From Rhodovarius crocodyli (GTDB lineage Bacteria > Pseudomonadota > Alphaproteobacteria > Acetobacterales > Acetobacteraceae), in contig NZ_SACL01000004.1 of assembly GCF_004005855.1 (NCBI RefSeq), forward strand, positions 124,001 through 188,000: a stretch of DNA of 64,000 nt, given 5' to 3'. Below the pieces are notes generated by a model. The model worked only from the letters and a program-made list of their open reading frames with translations. It did not search any database and had not been told where the DNA came from. The first letter of the stretch is position 1. Every line of letters starts with the position of its first letter. Below are positions 9,968-18,523 of the stretch, piece after piece. The position numbers and the translations under genes were made by a program.

Positions 9968-10936
9968 ATGACCGAGCCGCTGCTTTCCGTAAAAGGCCTG
10001 GCCAAGCACTTCACCGTCCGCAAGGGCTTCCCCAAGCCCAAGACCACGGTGATCCGCGCGGTCGAGGATGTGTCGCTGACCATCAACCCCGGCGAGGCCT
10101 TCGGCCTCGTGGGGGAATCGGGCTGCGGCAAATCCACCGCCGCCCGCGCCCTGCTGCGGCTGATCGAACCCGATGGCGGGGAGGTGCGCTTCGGCGGGCA
10201 GGATGTGCGTGCCGCCCGCGGGAAGGACCTGATCGCCCTGCGCCGGCGCATGCAGATCGTCTTCCAGGACCCGTATTCCTCGCTCGATCCCCGCCAGTCC
10301 ATCGGCTCCGCGCTGACCGAACCCATGCGCGTGCACGGCATCGCGCGCGGTGAGGACGCGAAGAAGCGCGCCCTGGCCCTGCTGGAGGAAGTGGGCCTGC
10401 CGCCCAACGCCTTTGATCGCTACCCGCATGAATTCTCGGGCGGGCAGCGCCAGCGCATCGGCATCGCGCGCGCGCTGACGCTGGAACCCGAACTGATCGT
10501 GGCGGATGAACCCGTCTCGGCGCTGGATGTGTCGGTGCAGGCCCAGGTGCTGCTGCTGCTGCGCGAATTGCGGCAGCGGCGCGGCCTCGCCTTCCTGTTC
10601 GTCAGCCATGACCTGTCCGTCGTGCGCTGGTTCTGCGACCGGGTGGCGGTGATGTATCTCGGCCGGATCGTGGAGGAAGGCCCGGTCGGCCGCGTGCTGG
10701 CGAACCCGCTGCACCCTTACGCGCGGATGCTGCGCGATGCCTCGCCCGAACCGGACCCGGCGCTGCGCGGGGCGCTGCCGCGCATCGTGGGGGAGATTCC
10801 GTCAGCCGCCGCACCACCGCCGGGCTGTCCGTTCCACCCTCGCTGCCCAAGCGCCATGCCCGAATGCAGCCAGGTGTTGCCGGCACTCAAGCCCACGCCG
10901 GAAGGCGGGTCCGTCGCCTGCCACCTCTACGGATAG
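9968..10936 (+). CDS. ABC transporter ATP-binding protein (DppF-like)
   Basis: A 322-residue ATPase with Walker A GESGCGKST, the DppF-type insertion QDPYSSLDPRQSIG, signature FSGGQRQRIGIARAL, Walker B LIVADEP and SHDLSVV. A short Cys-containing C-terminal extension (CPFHPRCPSAMPEC) is typical of peptide-type importers. It pairs with the DppD-like ATPase at 2220-3179 and is the last gene of the operon. A convergent gene begins its 3' end only ten bases away. Confidence 0.93.
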   Translation: MTEPLLSVKGLAKHFTVRKGFPKPKTTVIRAVEDVSLTINPGEAFGLVGESGCGKSTAARALLRLIEPDGGEVRFGGQDVRAARGKDLIALRRRMQIVFQDPYSSLDPRQSIGSALTEPMRVHGIARGEDAKKRALALLEEVGLPPNAFDRYPHEFSGGQRQRIGIARALTLEPELIVADEPVSALDVSVQAQVLLLLRELRQRRGLAFLFVSHDLSVVRWFCDRVAVMYLGRIVEEGPVGRVLANPLHPYARMLRDASPEPDPALRGALPRIVGEIPSAAAPPPGCPFHPRCPSAMPECSQVLPALKPTPEGGSVACHLYG

Positions 10937-10946
10937 GTTCCGGGCC

Positions 10947-11576
10947 TCACCACAATTCCCGCAGGCCGGCGGGCGTGTCGATCAGGGCGCGATAACGCAG
11001 CTCACTGCCCTGTTCGATCGCCGGCGGCCGGTCGATGCCCAGGGCCTCATACCGCCGCGCCAGTTCCGCCGCGCGCGGGTGTTGCAGCGAGAAGGAATGC
11101 AGCCGGGCGCCGAGATCGGCGATGGTGGCCATGGAGCGCGGCTTGCCGCGCCTGTCGATGATCGAGGGCAGCGCGCCGCCCATCGGCAGCGAACCGTCAT
11201 CGGGAATCGCGAAGTCGAAGGTCGGATCGATCCAGGGCAGCGCGGTCTTGCGGCCGAACACATCCGCCTGGCCCAGCTGGTCCAGCTCCGCCCTGGCCAC
11301 CCAGCCGCGCAGCCGCCGCCCGGCCTGCCAATCGGCCCGCACCGCCGCCTGGTCATCCAGCCCGAACCAGCGGGCGCGGGGCGGCGCTGCACCCTCGGGG
11401 TCCAGCGCCACGATCTCCAGATAGGTGCCCGCGCCCAGCTGCAGCAGGTGGTTAAGGGTGCCCATGTAGAGGTGGCGCTGGCCGAAGGGCACCTCCAGCC
11501 CCAGGCAGCCGCGCACATGCGCGACGCCCTCGGCCAGAGAGGGCGCGATGACCGTCAGATGGTCCAGCGCCAGCAT
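10947..11576 (-). CDS. VOC-superfamily protein, glyoxalase_3-like
   Basis: A 209-residue protein beginning LDHLTVIAPSLAEGVAHVRGCLGLEVPFG, the opening of a vicinal-oxygen-chelate (glyoxalase/bleomycin resistance/dioxygenase) module. MGTLNHLLQLGAGTYLEIVALDPE matches the glyoxalase_3 subgroup. The reaction is not assignable: members include lyases, dioxygenases and binding proteins. It lies four bases after the stop of the rRNA methyltransferase gene and is probably co-transcribed with it. Confidence 0.75.
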   Translation of the reverse strand: MLALDHLTVIAPSLAEGVAHVRGCLGLEVPFGQRHLYMGTLNHLLQLGAGTYLEIVALDPEGAAPPRARWFGLDDQAAVRADWQAGRRLRGWVARAELDQLGQADVFGRKTALPWIDPTFDFAIPDDGSLPMGGALPSIIDRRGKPRSMATIADLGARLHSFSLQHPRAAELARRYEALGIDRPPAIEQGSELRYRALIDTPAGLRELW

Positions 11577-11580
11577 TGCG

Positions 11581-12756
11581 TCAGTCCAGCGCGTACATCA
11601 GCGCCTTCAGATAGGCGCTTTCGGGCAGCATCGGGTGCACCGGGTGGTCCACCCCTGCCCCGCCCTGGAACAGCAGCCGAGCCTCGCGCCGCGCGCGCCA
11701 GATGCCGTGCGCGACCGCATCGGCATAGGGGCCGGGCGCGACGTGGTGGGAGCAGCTGGCCATGAACAGGATGCCGCCCGGGGCCACCAGCTGCGCCGAC
11801 AGGCGCGCCAGCCGGGCATAGGCCCGCAGCGCCGGCTGCTCATCCTTGCGGGCCTTGGCGAAGGCCGGCGGGTCGGCGACCACCACCTCGAAGCGGCGGC
11901 CCTCATTCACCCAGCGCTCCAGAACCTCCAGCGCGTCGCCGCGCACGGATTCGACCTGGTTCAGCCCATGCGCCTGGGCGGTGCGGGTGGCCAGCACGAG
12001 GGCGGGTTCCGAGCGGTCGAGCAGCGTGACATGGCGCGCGCCCGCCGCCGCCGCCGCCAGCCCGAAGCCGCCCGTGTGGCAGAAGGCATCCAGCATCGAG
12101 GCGCCGTTGCACAGCGCGGCCACGCGGGCCCGATTCTCCCGCTGGTCATGGAACCAGCCGGTCTTTTGCCCGCCGGTCAGGTCCAGCTCGAACCGGATCG
12201 CGCCCTCGGCGACATGGGCGGTGCTGCCCTCACCGTGCAGGACCGCGACGCCTTCCTCCAGCCCCTCCAGCTTGCGCACCGGGCTGTCATTGCGGGCGAC
12301 GATCAGGCGGGGCGCGATCAGTTCCTGCAACGCCGCCACGATATGCGGCATGGCGGCATCCATGCCGGCGGTGTTGGCCTGCACGGTCACGGCATCGCCG
12401 TGGCGGTCGATGATGAGGCCGGGCATGCCATCGGCCTCGGCATGGACCAGGCGATAATGAGGGCTGGGCAGCAGGCGGTCGCGCAGGGCCAGGCAACGGG
12501 CGATTCGCGCCCTGTACCAGGCGGCATCGGGCACGGCCTCCGGGCTGCGGTCCAGCACGCGGGCGGCGATCAGGCTGTGCGGGTTGAAGTGCCAGACGCC
12601 ATGCTTCACACCATCGTCGCCCTCAAGGCGGACAGGGCTGCCTGCGGGCATGCCGCGCAGCTCGGCGTTCATGGCGATCTCGTTGGAGAATGCCCAAGGG
12701 TGTCCGGCCTTGACCCTGCGGTCACGGCCCGGAAGCAATCTGATCAGGGGAAGCAT
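11581..12756 (-). CDS. RlmI-like SAM-dependent 23S rRNA (cytosine-C5) methyltransferase
   Basis: A 391-residue protein with an N-terminal PUA-like RNA-binding part (LLPGRDRRVKAGHPWAFSNEI), a central RlmI region and a Rossmann methyltransferase domain. SAM contacts lie in DAFCHTGGFGLAAAAAGARHVTLLD. The base-flipping motif is VVADPPAFAK, and the nucleophilic Cys lies in MASCSHHV. Family members methylate C1962 of 23S rRNA. The gene starts 36 bases after the small Cys-tailed protein gene and may be read with it. Confidence 0.88.
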   Translation of the reverse strand: MLPLIRLLPGRDRRVKAGHPWAFSNEIAMNAELRGMPAGSPVRLEGDDGVKHGVWHFNPHSLIAARVLDRSPEAVPDAAWYRARIARCLALRDRLLPSPHYRLVHAEADGMPGLIIDRHGDAVTVQANTAGMDAAMPHIVAALQELIAPRLIVARNDSPVRKLEGLEEGVAVLHGEGSTAHVAEGAIRFELDLTGGQKTGWFHDQRENRARVAALCNGASMLDAFCHTGGFGLAAAAAGARHVTLLDRSEPALVLATRTAQAHGLNQVESVRGDALEVLERWVNEGRRFEVVVADPPAFAKARKDEQPALRAYARLARLSAQLVAPGGILFMASCSHHVAPGPYADAVAHGIWRARREARLLFQGGAGVDHPVHPMLPESAYLKALMYALD

Positions 12757-12792
12757 GCCGGTTTATCCGCGCCTACCGCGCGGACGGCAAGC

Positions 12793-13029
12793 TCAGCATT
12801 CGCAGCCGTCGGTGGGGCCGGTGCTGCCACGGATCACGTGGTGGTCGATCCATTCCGCCACCAGGCGGCGCGCCTCGGTCACGGAGGATTCGGGGTGATG
12901 CACGCGGTACAGCGTGGTGCAGGCCTGGAAGGCCGAGATGTCCTGGGTGCCGGCCTCACGCAGCTCACGATAAGCGGTGACGACGGCGCGCTCGCAGCGA
13001 CGGGCAATGTAGCTGTAGTCCCGGCCCAT
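12793..13029 (-). CDS. Small cysteine-containing hypothetical protein (78 aa) behind a Fur-like box
   Basis: I do not recognise this protein. The 78 residues are mostly helical (two predicted amphipathic helices around residues 5-27 and 50-66), with cysteines at 12 and 37 and a C-terminal DGCEC (C76, C78). The start is the ATG at 13029, preceded by GAGGGA. A Fur-like palindrome lies 57-75 bases upstream, suggesting iron-responsive control. A short 6-bp hairpin (12767-12783) follows the stop. Codon use looks native and the frame is the only sensible one here. The Cys-x-Cys tail suggests a metal-binding or redox role (inference only). Confidence 0.7.
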   Translation of the reverse strand: MGRDYSYIARRCERAVVTAYRELREAGTQDISAFQACTTLYRVHHPESSVTEARRLVAEWIDHHVIRGSTGPTDGCEC

Positions 13030-13085
13030 GGATCCCTCAGCGGCTGTCCCGCGCGTGGCGGGTGGCGTTGCGAATGTCAGTTGCA

Positions 13086-13104
13086 GTTGCGAATTACTCT
13101 CAAC
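13086..13104 (-). promoter_or_regulatory. Fur-box-like palindrome
   Basis: The 19-mer GTTGCGAATTACTCTCAAC is an imperfect palindrome (arms GTTGCGAAT / ACTCTCAAC). It resembles the classical GCGAAT-N-ATTCTC Fur-site pattern. A second copy of the half-site GTTGCGAAT occurs at 13067-13075, 19 bases away in the same direction. It lies upstream of the 78-aa gene. Identification rests on pattern memory, so an Irr or unrelated site is possible. Confidence 0.5.
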
Positions 13105-13150
13105 TAACGAAAAGATAGCACATCTGAATGGGCGTTCAAGTGTCCAGTAG

Positions 13151-13175
13151 GGGCCGGGGCATGAATCCCCGGCCC
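13151..13175 (-). terminator. Stem-loop after the aminotransferase gene
   Basis: Perfect 9-bp stem (13151-13159 GGGCCGGGG with 13167-13175 CCCCGGCCC) and a 7-base loop, starting 11 bases past the stop of the minus-strand aminotransferase gene. There is no T-run after it on the minus strand, so it may be an RNA 3'-end stabiliser or Rho-assisted stop rather than a textbook intrinsic terminator. Confidence 0.55.
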
Positions 13176-13185
13176 AAAACCGCCA

Positions 13186-14577
13186 TCAAACGACGGTGAA
13201 GCCCTCGCGGCGCAGCTCGACGGCCAGCTTGTCCAGCGCGTTGGTCACGCCGTTCATCATCAGGGCGACTTCTTCCTCGTTGATCACCAGCGGCGGGGAG
13301 AAGGCAATGCCGTCGCCGGGCAGGATTCGCATGATCAGCCCCTCGGCCTCGCACAGCTTCTGGGCGCGGGCGGCGATCTTGCGGGCCGGGTCGAAGTTCT
13401 TCTTCGCGGCCTTGTCCTCAACGAGTTCGATGGCACCGATCAGGCCCACGCCGCGGGCGTCGCCCACCAGCGGGTGGCTGGCCAGCTTCTGGATGCCCGC
13501 CTGCATCAGCGGCGCCACCTTCTTCACATGGCCCACGATGTCCATCTCGTCGTAGATCTTCAGCGTCTCGACCGCGACGGCGGCCGACACCGGATGGCCC
13601 GAATAGGTGTAGCCATGGCCGAAGGTGCCGATGGTGTGGCTGCCATCCGCCAGGCCCTGATAGACCTTGTCGTTCACCAGCACGCCCGAGATCGGCAGGA
13701 AGGAGGAGGACAGCGCCTTGGCGCAGGTCAGGATGTCCGGCTCGATGCCGAAGGTGGTGCAGCCCCAGTATTCGCCGGTGCGGCCGAAACCGCAGATGAC
13801 CTCATCGGCCACGATCAGCACGTCGTACTTCTTCAGGACGGCCTGGATCTTCTCGTAATAGGTCTTGGGCGGCACGATCACGCCGCCGGCGCCCATCACG
13901 GGCTCCATGAACATGGCCGCGACCGTCTCCGGCCCCTCGCGCAGGATCAGCTCCTCAAGGTCGCTCGCGCAGCGGGTGGCGAACTCCTCCTCCGACTCGC
14001 CCGGGCGGCCCTCGTGGTAGTAGTGCGGCGTGGTGGTGTGGAACACGCCCGCGATCGGCAGGTCGAACAGCTTATGGTTGGCCGGCAGGCCGGTCAGGCT
14101 GGCGGAGGCGACCGTCACGCCGTGATAGCCCTTCACGCGGCTGATGATCTTCTTCTTCTGCGGGCGGCCGACGGCGTTGTTGTAATACCAGATCATCTTC
14201 ACGGCGGTGTCGTTGGCTTCGGACCCGCTGTTGCAGAAGAACGCCTTGCTCATCGGCACCGGCGCGCGCTCGACCAGCATCTCGGACAGGTCGATCAGCG
14301 GCTCATGCGACTTGCTGGTGAAGGCATGGTAGAAGGGCAGCTTGCGCATCTGCGCGGTCGCGGCCTGCACCAGGCGCTCGTTCGAGAAGCCGAGGGCGGC
14401 GCACCACAGGCCGGCCACCGTATCGATATAGCTGCGGCCCTGGTCGTCCCACACGCGCACGCCTTCGCCGCGGGTGATGATCATGGGGCCGTTCGCCTCA
14501 TGCGCGCGGGCATCGGTGTAGGGGTGCATCGCGGTGGCGATGTCCCGGGTGGCGGAGCTGTTGCGCGGAGGCGTCAT
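13186..14577 (-). CDS. Class III (omega-type) aminotransferase
   Basis: A 463-residue PLP enzyme. Residues visible: NSGSEAND (about 116-123, phosphate binding), YHG (151-153), D258 in VADEVICGFGRTG for the pyridine nitrogen, and K287 in LTCAKALSS as the Schiff-base lysine. It resembles bacterial omega-amino acid:pyruvate and putrescine/taurine-type aminotransferases, which move the amino group of a terminal amine to pyruvate or 2-oxoglutarate. Substrate cannot be fixed. It stands alone between two hairpins, with a 74-base leader to the LLM gene. Confidence 0.9.
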   Translation of the reverse strand: MTPPRNSSATRDIATAMHPYTDARAHEANGPMIITRGEGVRVWDDQGRSYIDTVAGLWCAALGFSNERLVQAATAQMRKLPFYHAFTSKSHEPLIDLSEMLVERAPVPMSKAFFCNSGSEANDTAVKMIWYYNNAVGRPQKKKIISRVKGYHGVTVASASLTGLPANHKLFDLPIAGVFHTTTPHYYHEGRPGESEEEFATRCASDLEELILREGPETVAAMFMEPVMGAGGVIVPPKTYYEKIQAVLKKYDVLIVADEVICGFGRTGEYWGCTTFGIEPDILTCAKALSSSFLPISGVLVNDKVYQGLADGSHTIGTFGHGYTYSGHPVSAAVAVETLKIYDEMDIVGHVKKVAPLMQAGIQKLASHPLVGDARGVGLIGAIELVEDKAAKKNFDPARKIAARAQKLCEAEGLIMRILPGDGIAFSPPLVINEEEVALMMNGVTNALDKLAVELRREGFTVV

Positions 14578-14589
14578 CGGAGCCGGTCC

Positions 14590-14626
14590 CTGAAAGGAAA
14601 AGAGGCGCGGATGCTAGACCCGCGCC
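14590..14626 (-). terminator. Intrinsic terminator after the LLM monooxygenase gene
   Basis: On the minus strand a 7-bp GC stem (14620-14626 with 14604-14610, 9-base loop) is followed by a T-rich tract (TCTTTTCCTTT, 14603-14593). It lies 25 bases past the LLM stop codon and inside the leader of the following aminotransferase gene, so it should separate the two transcription units. Confidence 0.65.
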
Positions 14627-14651
14627 CCCCCTTCCTAGAACCCCCGATACG

Positions 14652-15968
14652 TCAGAACTCCCGGAGATTTTCCCGGAACGTCTCGAAACCGTACTCCTTG
14701 CGCACCAGGCCGCGCGCCTGGAGGGCAGGCACCAGCCCGTCGACCACCTCGGCCACCACCCGGCGGGAGGTATCGTTGGTCGTGATCAGGAAGCCGTCGC
14801 CGCCCACTTCCTCGACCACCTCGCCCATTTTGGCCGCGACAGCATCGCAGGTGCCCACCAGCTCGACCGAACCCGAATTGCCGCGATAGGCCAGCATCGC
14901 CTCCCGCAGGGTCTTCTTGCCGGCGTTGCGCTTGAAATCATCCAGCGACTGCTGGTGGCCGTTGGTGGTCAGCGTCATCTCGGCCACCGGCATGTCCAGG
15001 TCGTAGGCCGCGAAGTTGATGTTCGTGGTCTTGCCGAAATGCGCCATCAGCTGCGGCAGAGAGGCCTCGGCGCGGGCCAGGCGCTGCTTCTGGCGCAGCT
15101 TGGCTTCCTCATCCGTCTCGCCCAGCACGGGCGTGACCAGCCACAGCAGCTTGATGTGGTCGGGGTTGCGGCCGGCGGCGACGGCCGCGGCGCGGACATC
15201 GTTGCGGAAGGCGCGCATCCCCTCGATGCCCTTCACGCTGGCGACCACCGTATCCGCATGCTCACCGGCGAAGGCCTTGCCGCGCGGGGAACCGCCGGCC
15301 TGGGCGATGACGGGCCGGCCCTGCACGCAGGGGCCGGAGTTCAGCGGGCCGCGCGTCTTGTACCATTTGCCGTTGAAGTCGGTGTGACGGACCTTCTCGT
15401 GGTCCGCGAAGAACTTGTTGGCCGTGTCGGCCACGATCGCGTCCGGGTCCCAGCTGTCCCACAGCATGTTGGTGGCCGCAATGTATTCCTCGGCCATCTC
15501 ATAGCGCAGGTCATGCTCGGGCATGCCGGGCAGGCCGTAGTTCATGGCGGCGAAGTCGCTGCTGCCGGTCACCAGGTTCCAGCCGATGCGCCCGTTGGAG
15601 ATCTGGTCCAGCGAGGCCACGAGGCGCGCCAGCAGATAAGGCGGATAGGCGAAGGTGGAGAGCGTCGGCACGATGCCGATGCGGCTGGTCGCCGCCGCCA
15701 TCAGGGTCGCGACCACCGAGGGGTCCTGGCGCGGCACGGACAGCGCGCTTTTCAGATACAGCTCACGCGAGTTGCCGAAGCTCTCGCCGACATAGGAGCT
15801 GTCCTCGATCAGCACATAGTCGAAGCGGCCGCGTTCCAGGTGACGGGCCATTTCCACGAACATCTCGGCGGAACGCCAGTCGCGGCCGATGGCGCCGGTG
15901 AACGGTTCGCCCCAAGCCTGGACGGCCGAGCCCTGCAGGAACCAGCCGAGGTGAAATTTCTTTGCCAT
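14652..15968 (-). CDS. LLM-class FMN-dependent monooxygenase (NtaA/SnaA/DszA family)
   Basis: A 438-residue luciferase-like monooxygenase. Family marks are the beginning FHLGWFLQGSAVQAWGEPFTG, the FMN-site stretch STFAYPPYLLARLVASLDQISNGRIGWNLVTG and QAGGSPRGKAFA. Relatives oxidise nitrilotriacetate, dibenzothiophene sulfone or alkyl-sulfur/nitrogen compounds using reduced FMN from a partner reductase; no reductase gene is adjacent. It has its own terminator downstream and lies 117 bases after the suf operon's last gene. Confidence 0.9.
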   Translation of the reverse strand: MAKKFHLGWFLQGSAVQAWGEPFTGAIGRDWRSAEMFVEMARHLERGRFDYVLIEDSSYVGESFGNSRELYLKSALSVPRQDPSVVATLMAAATSRIGIVPTLSTFAYPPYLLARLVASLDQISNGRIGWNLVTGSSDFAAMNYGLPGMPEHDLRYEMAEEYIAATNMLWDSWDPDAIVADTANKFFADHEKVRHTDFNGKWYKTRGPLNSGPCVQGRPVIAQAGGSPRGKAFAGEHADTVVASVKGIEGMRAFRNDVRAAAVAAGRNPDHIKLLWLVTPVLGETDEEAKLRQKQRLARAEASLPQLMAHFGKTTNINFAAYDLDMPVAEMTLTTNGHQQSLDDFKRNAGKKTLREAMLAYRGNSGSVELVGTCDAVAAKMGEVVEEVGGDGFLITTNDTSRRVVAEVVDGLVPALQARGLVRKEYGFETFRENLREF

Positions 15969-16007
15969 GCGCCATACCCTTGATCAGCGGGGCGGGATGG
16001 CAGCGCA

Positions 16008-16035
16008 GACGGGGGCGGATGACCAGCCCCCCGTC
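16008..16035 (-). terminator. Possible stem-loop between the suf operon and the LLM gene
   Basis: An 8-bp stem (16008-16015 GACGGGGG with 16028-16035 CCCCCGTC) with a 12-base loop, about 50 bases past the last suf gene. No T-tract follows on the minus strand. It could end the suf transcript or be part of the LLM leader. Confidence 0.35.
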
Positions 16036-16085
16036 AGACAATCAGTCAGGAAAAATCGCGCGCGGGTGCTTACGCAAAGGGCAGA

Positions 16086-16451
16086 TCAGACGTGGAAGCT
16101 CTCGCCGCAGCCGCAGCGGCCCTTCTCGTTCGGGTTCACGAAGGTGAAGCCCTGGCTCATCGCCTTCACCTCATAGTCCATCGTGGTCCCGATCAGGAAC
16201 AGCGTGGCCTTCCGGTCCACCAGGATGGTCAGGCCCTGGTCGGTCACGCGCTCATCCGTGGGGCCGGCGGCGTCCACGAAGTCGAGGTCATAGGCCATGC
16301 CCGAGCAGCCCTTGGTCTTGAGGCCGATGCGCAGCAGCTTGCCGGCCTGGGCGCTGGCGTAATAGCCGCGCAGCTTCTCGGCCGCGGTGTCCGAGATGCG
16401 GATCAGCGGCGGCAATTCACGGGTGCGGGGCTTTTCCGTCGTCGTGCTCAT
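16086..16451 (-). CDS. sufA: A-type Fe-S carrier, SufA/IscA family
   Basis: A 121-residue A-type carrier with the three conserved cysteines C49 (KTKGCSGMAYDL), C113 and C115 (GRCGCGESF). I chose the ATG at 16451 because it has AGGGAGG just upstream; a TTG at 16469 would give six extra residues and lies over the previous stop. As the last suf gene it would receive clusters from SufBCD and deliver them to apoproteins. A second A-type protein is encoded at 44023-44355. Confidence 0.92.
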   Translation of the reverse strand: MSTTTEKPRTRELPPLIRISDTAAEKLRGYYASAQAGKLLRIGLKTKGCSGMAYDLDFVDAAGPTDERVTDQGLTILVDRKATLFLIGTTMDYEVKAMSQGFTFVNPNEKGRCGCGESFHV

Positions 16452-16465
16452 CGCGGCTTCCTCCC

Positions 16466-16819
16466 TCAATACATGTTCAGGGCGAGGCGGGCGTCCTCGC
16501 TCATGCGGCTCTGGTCCCAGGGCGGGTCCCAGACGACCTCGACCTCGCAGCCCGTCACACCCGGCACCTGGCCGATCGCGGCCTGGGCCATGCTGGGCAG
16601 TTCCTGCGCCGAGGGACAGGCCGGGGTGGTGAGCGTCATCTCGACCTTCACCTTGCCCTCGTCATCGATCTCGATGGCGTAGACCAGGCCCAGCTCATAG
16701 ATGTCGACCGGGATTTCCGGGTCATACACCGTCTTGAGGGCGGCGATCACGCCTTCCTCGGTCAGGCGGGGGTCGACCTCGCCGTCGGGCGTCCAGGCTG
16801 ACACGCGGTTCTCACTCAC
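16466..16819 (-). CDS. sufT: SUF-associated MIP18/DUF59 protein (SufT-like)
   Basis: A 117-residue DUF59-family protein. The core VIAALKTVYDPEIPVDIYELGLVYAIEID is followed by the active Cys motif TTPACPSAQELP. Such proteins help mature Fe-S proteins in many bacteria, and this position between sufU and sufA is typical. It overlaps the sufU end by 8 bases. Confidence 0.9.
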   Translation of the reverse strand: MSENRVSAWTPDGEVDPRLTEEGVIAALKTVYDPEIPVDIYELGLVYAIEIDDEGKVKVEMTLTTPACPSAQELPSMAQAAIGQVPGVTGCEVEVVWDPPWDQSRMSEDARLALNMY

Positions 16820-17279
16820 TGCTCGCCTCCTTGCCCTGGTTGTCCAGCGCGTTGTTCAGCGTGTGCCAGGCGAGCGTCGCGCATTTCACACGGCTCGGGA
16901 ACTCATGCACGCCCGAGAGCGGGGTGAGGCGCTCCATCTCCTCCTCCAGCGCCGCCTGGCAATGCGGGCAGGTGCCGGTCATGGCCAGCTCGCGGAACTG
17001 CTCGCCCAAGGCGCGGGCCAGGGCCGGGGATTTGCCCTTCACCGTCTCGGTCATCAGGCTGGCGCTGGCCATGCTGATGGCGCAGCCCCGCCCCTGGAAG
17101 GCGGCATCAGCGATGGTGCCGTCCTCATCGAGCGCCAGCCACAGCTCCATCTTGTCGCCGCAGAGCGGGTTGTCGCCGCGGGCGTGATGGGTGCCGTTTT
17201 CCAGCCGCCGGAAGTTCCGGGGCTTCCGGCCGTGGTCCAGGATCACTTCCTGGTACAGGTCCCGCAGATCATCGAACAT
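16812..17279 (-). CDS. sufU: Fe-S assembly scaffold / sulfur acceptor SufU
   Basis: A 155-residue IscU-fold protein. Zn/cluster ligands are C40 with D42 (NPLCGDK), C66 (GRGCAIS) and C133 (SRVKCATLAWHTL). The insertion between C66 and C133 marks the SufU rather than the IscU type. SufU accepts persulfide sulfur from SufS. Unusually the insertion contains another CxxC pair, C104 and C107 (TGTCPHCQ). Its start overlaps the sufS stop. Confidence 0.9.
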   Translation of the reverse strand: MFDDLRDLYQEVILDHGRKPRNFRRLENGTHHARGDNPLCGDKMELWLALDEDGTIADAAFQGRGCAISMASASLMTETVKGKSPALARALGEQFRELAMTGTCPHCQAALEEEMERLTPLSGVHEFPSRVKCATLAWHTLNNALDNQGKEASSE

Positions 17280-18523
17280 CAGGCGAAGAACCTCCGCGCC
17301 GAGGCCAATGCCTCGGCCAGGTAATCGATCTCGGCCTTGGTGGTGTAGAGGCCGAAGCTGGCGCGGCAGGTGCCGGAACCAGCGCCGAGGCGCTCATGCA
17401 GCGGCTCGGCGCAATGGCGCCCGGCCCTGACCGCGATGCCGGCCCGGTCCAACAGGGTCGAGAGGTCATGGGCATGCGCATTGTCCAGGGCGAAGGCGAA
17501 CACCCCGCCCCGGTCCTGCGCCTTTCCATAGATGGTGAGCCCTTCGACATGCGGAAGGGTCGCCATCGCATGATCGACCAGCGCGCGCTCATGGGCTTCG
17601 ATCGCGGGCATGCCGATCGCTTCCACGTAGTCGATCGCGGCATGCAGGCCCACGGCCTCGATGATCGGCGGCGTGCCGGCCTCGAACTTCGCCGGGGGCT
17701 CGGCCCAGGTGGTCTTTTCGTAGGTCACGCTCGCGATCATGTCGCCGCCGCCCAGGAAGGGGGGCATCGCGCGCTGCAGCTCGGCCTTGGCATACAGCAC
17801 GCCGATGCCGGTGGGCCCGTACAGCTTGTGGCCGGTGAAGCAGTAGAAATCGGCGTCGATGGCCTGCACATCCACGCGGCGATGCACGGCGGCCTGGCTG
17901 CCGTCGAACAGCACGCGCGCGCCGGCCTCATGCGCCATGCGGGCGATCTGCGTGGCGGGCGTCACGCTTCCCAGCACATTGGACATATGGGTGATGGCGA
18001 CGAGACCGACCTTCCCGTCCGCCAGCAGCTCCGCCAGGTGGTTCAGGTCCAGCTCGCCGGCATCGGTGATGCGGCAGACGCGCAGCTGGGTGCCATGGCC
18101 GTCCCGCAGCATCTGCCAGGGAACGAGGTTGGCGTGGTGTTCCATCTCGCTGATCACCACGGCCTGGCCGGGCTTCATCAGGCCACGGCCGAAGCTGTGG
18201 GCCACCAGGTTCATCGCCATGGTGGAGTTGGAGGTGAAGATGATGTCCTCGGGGCGCGGCGCGTTCAGGAAGCGCGCGCAGGCGACGCGCGCGGCCTCAT
18301 AGGCGGCCGTCGCCGTCTCACTGAGGTGATAGGCGCCGCGATGCACATTGGCATAGGCGCTCTCCATGGTGCGGACCATGGCGCCGATCACCTGGGTGGG
18401 CTTCTGGGCCGAGGCACCGCTGTCCAGGAAGACCAGCTTCTTGCCGCGATGCTCGGTGGCCAGGATGGGGAAGTCGGCGCGGATCCGCTCCACGTCGAAG
18501 CCGGGTGTGACCGCGCCGTCCAT
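17279..18523 (-). CDS. sufS: Cysteine desulfurase SufS
   Basis: A 414-residue group II cysteine desulfurase. The PLP lysine is K233 (CFTGHKLYGPTG), the His-stack motif is EMEHHANLVPW near residue 130, and the catalytic C371 lies in RAGRHCAEPL. The ATG at 18523 overlaps the sufD stop (TGATG); an in-frame GTG seven codons upstream is less likely. It produces the persulfide used by SufU and the SufBCD complex. Confidence 0.94.
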   Translation of the reverse strand: MDGAVTPGFDVERIRADFPILATEHRGKKLVFLDSGASAQKPTQVIGAMVRTMESAYANVHRGAYHLSETATAAYEAARVACARFLNAPRPEDIIFTSNSTMAMNLVAHSFGRGLMKPGQAVVISEMEHHANLVPWQMLRDGHGTQLRVCRITDAGELDLNHLAELLADGKVGLVAITHMSNVLGSVTPATQIARMAHEAGARVLFDGSQAAVHRRVDVQAIDADFYCFTGHKLYGPTGIGVLYAKAELQRAMPPFLGGGDMIASVTYEKTTWAEPPAKFEAGTPPIIEAVGLHAAIDYVEAIGMPAIEAHERALVDHAMATLPHVEGLTIYGKAQDRGGVFAFALDNAHAHDLSTLLDRAGIAVRAGRHCAEPLHERLGAGSGTCRASFGLYTTKAEIDYLAEALASARRFFA

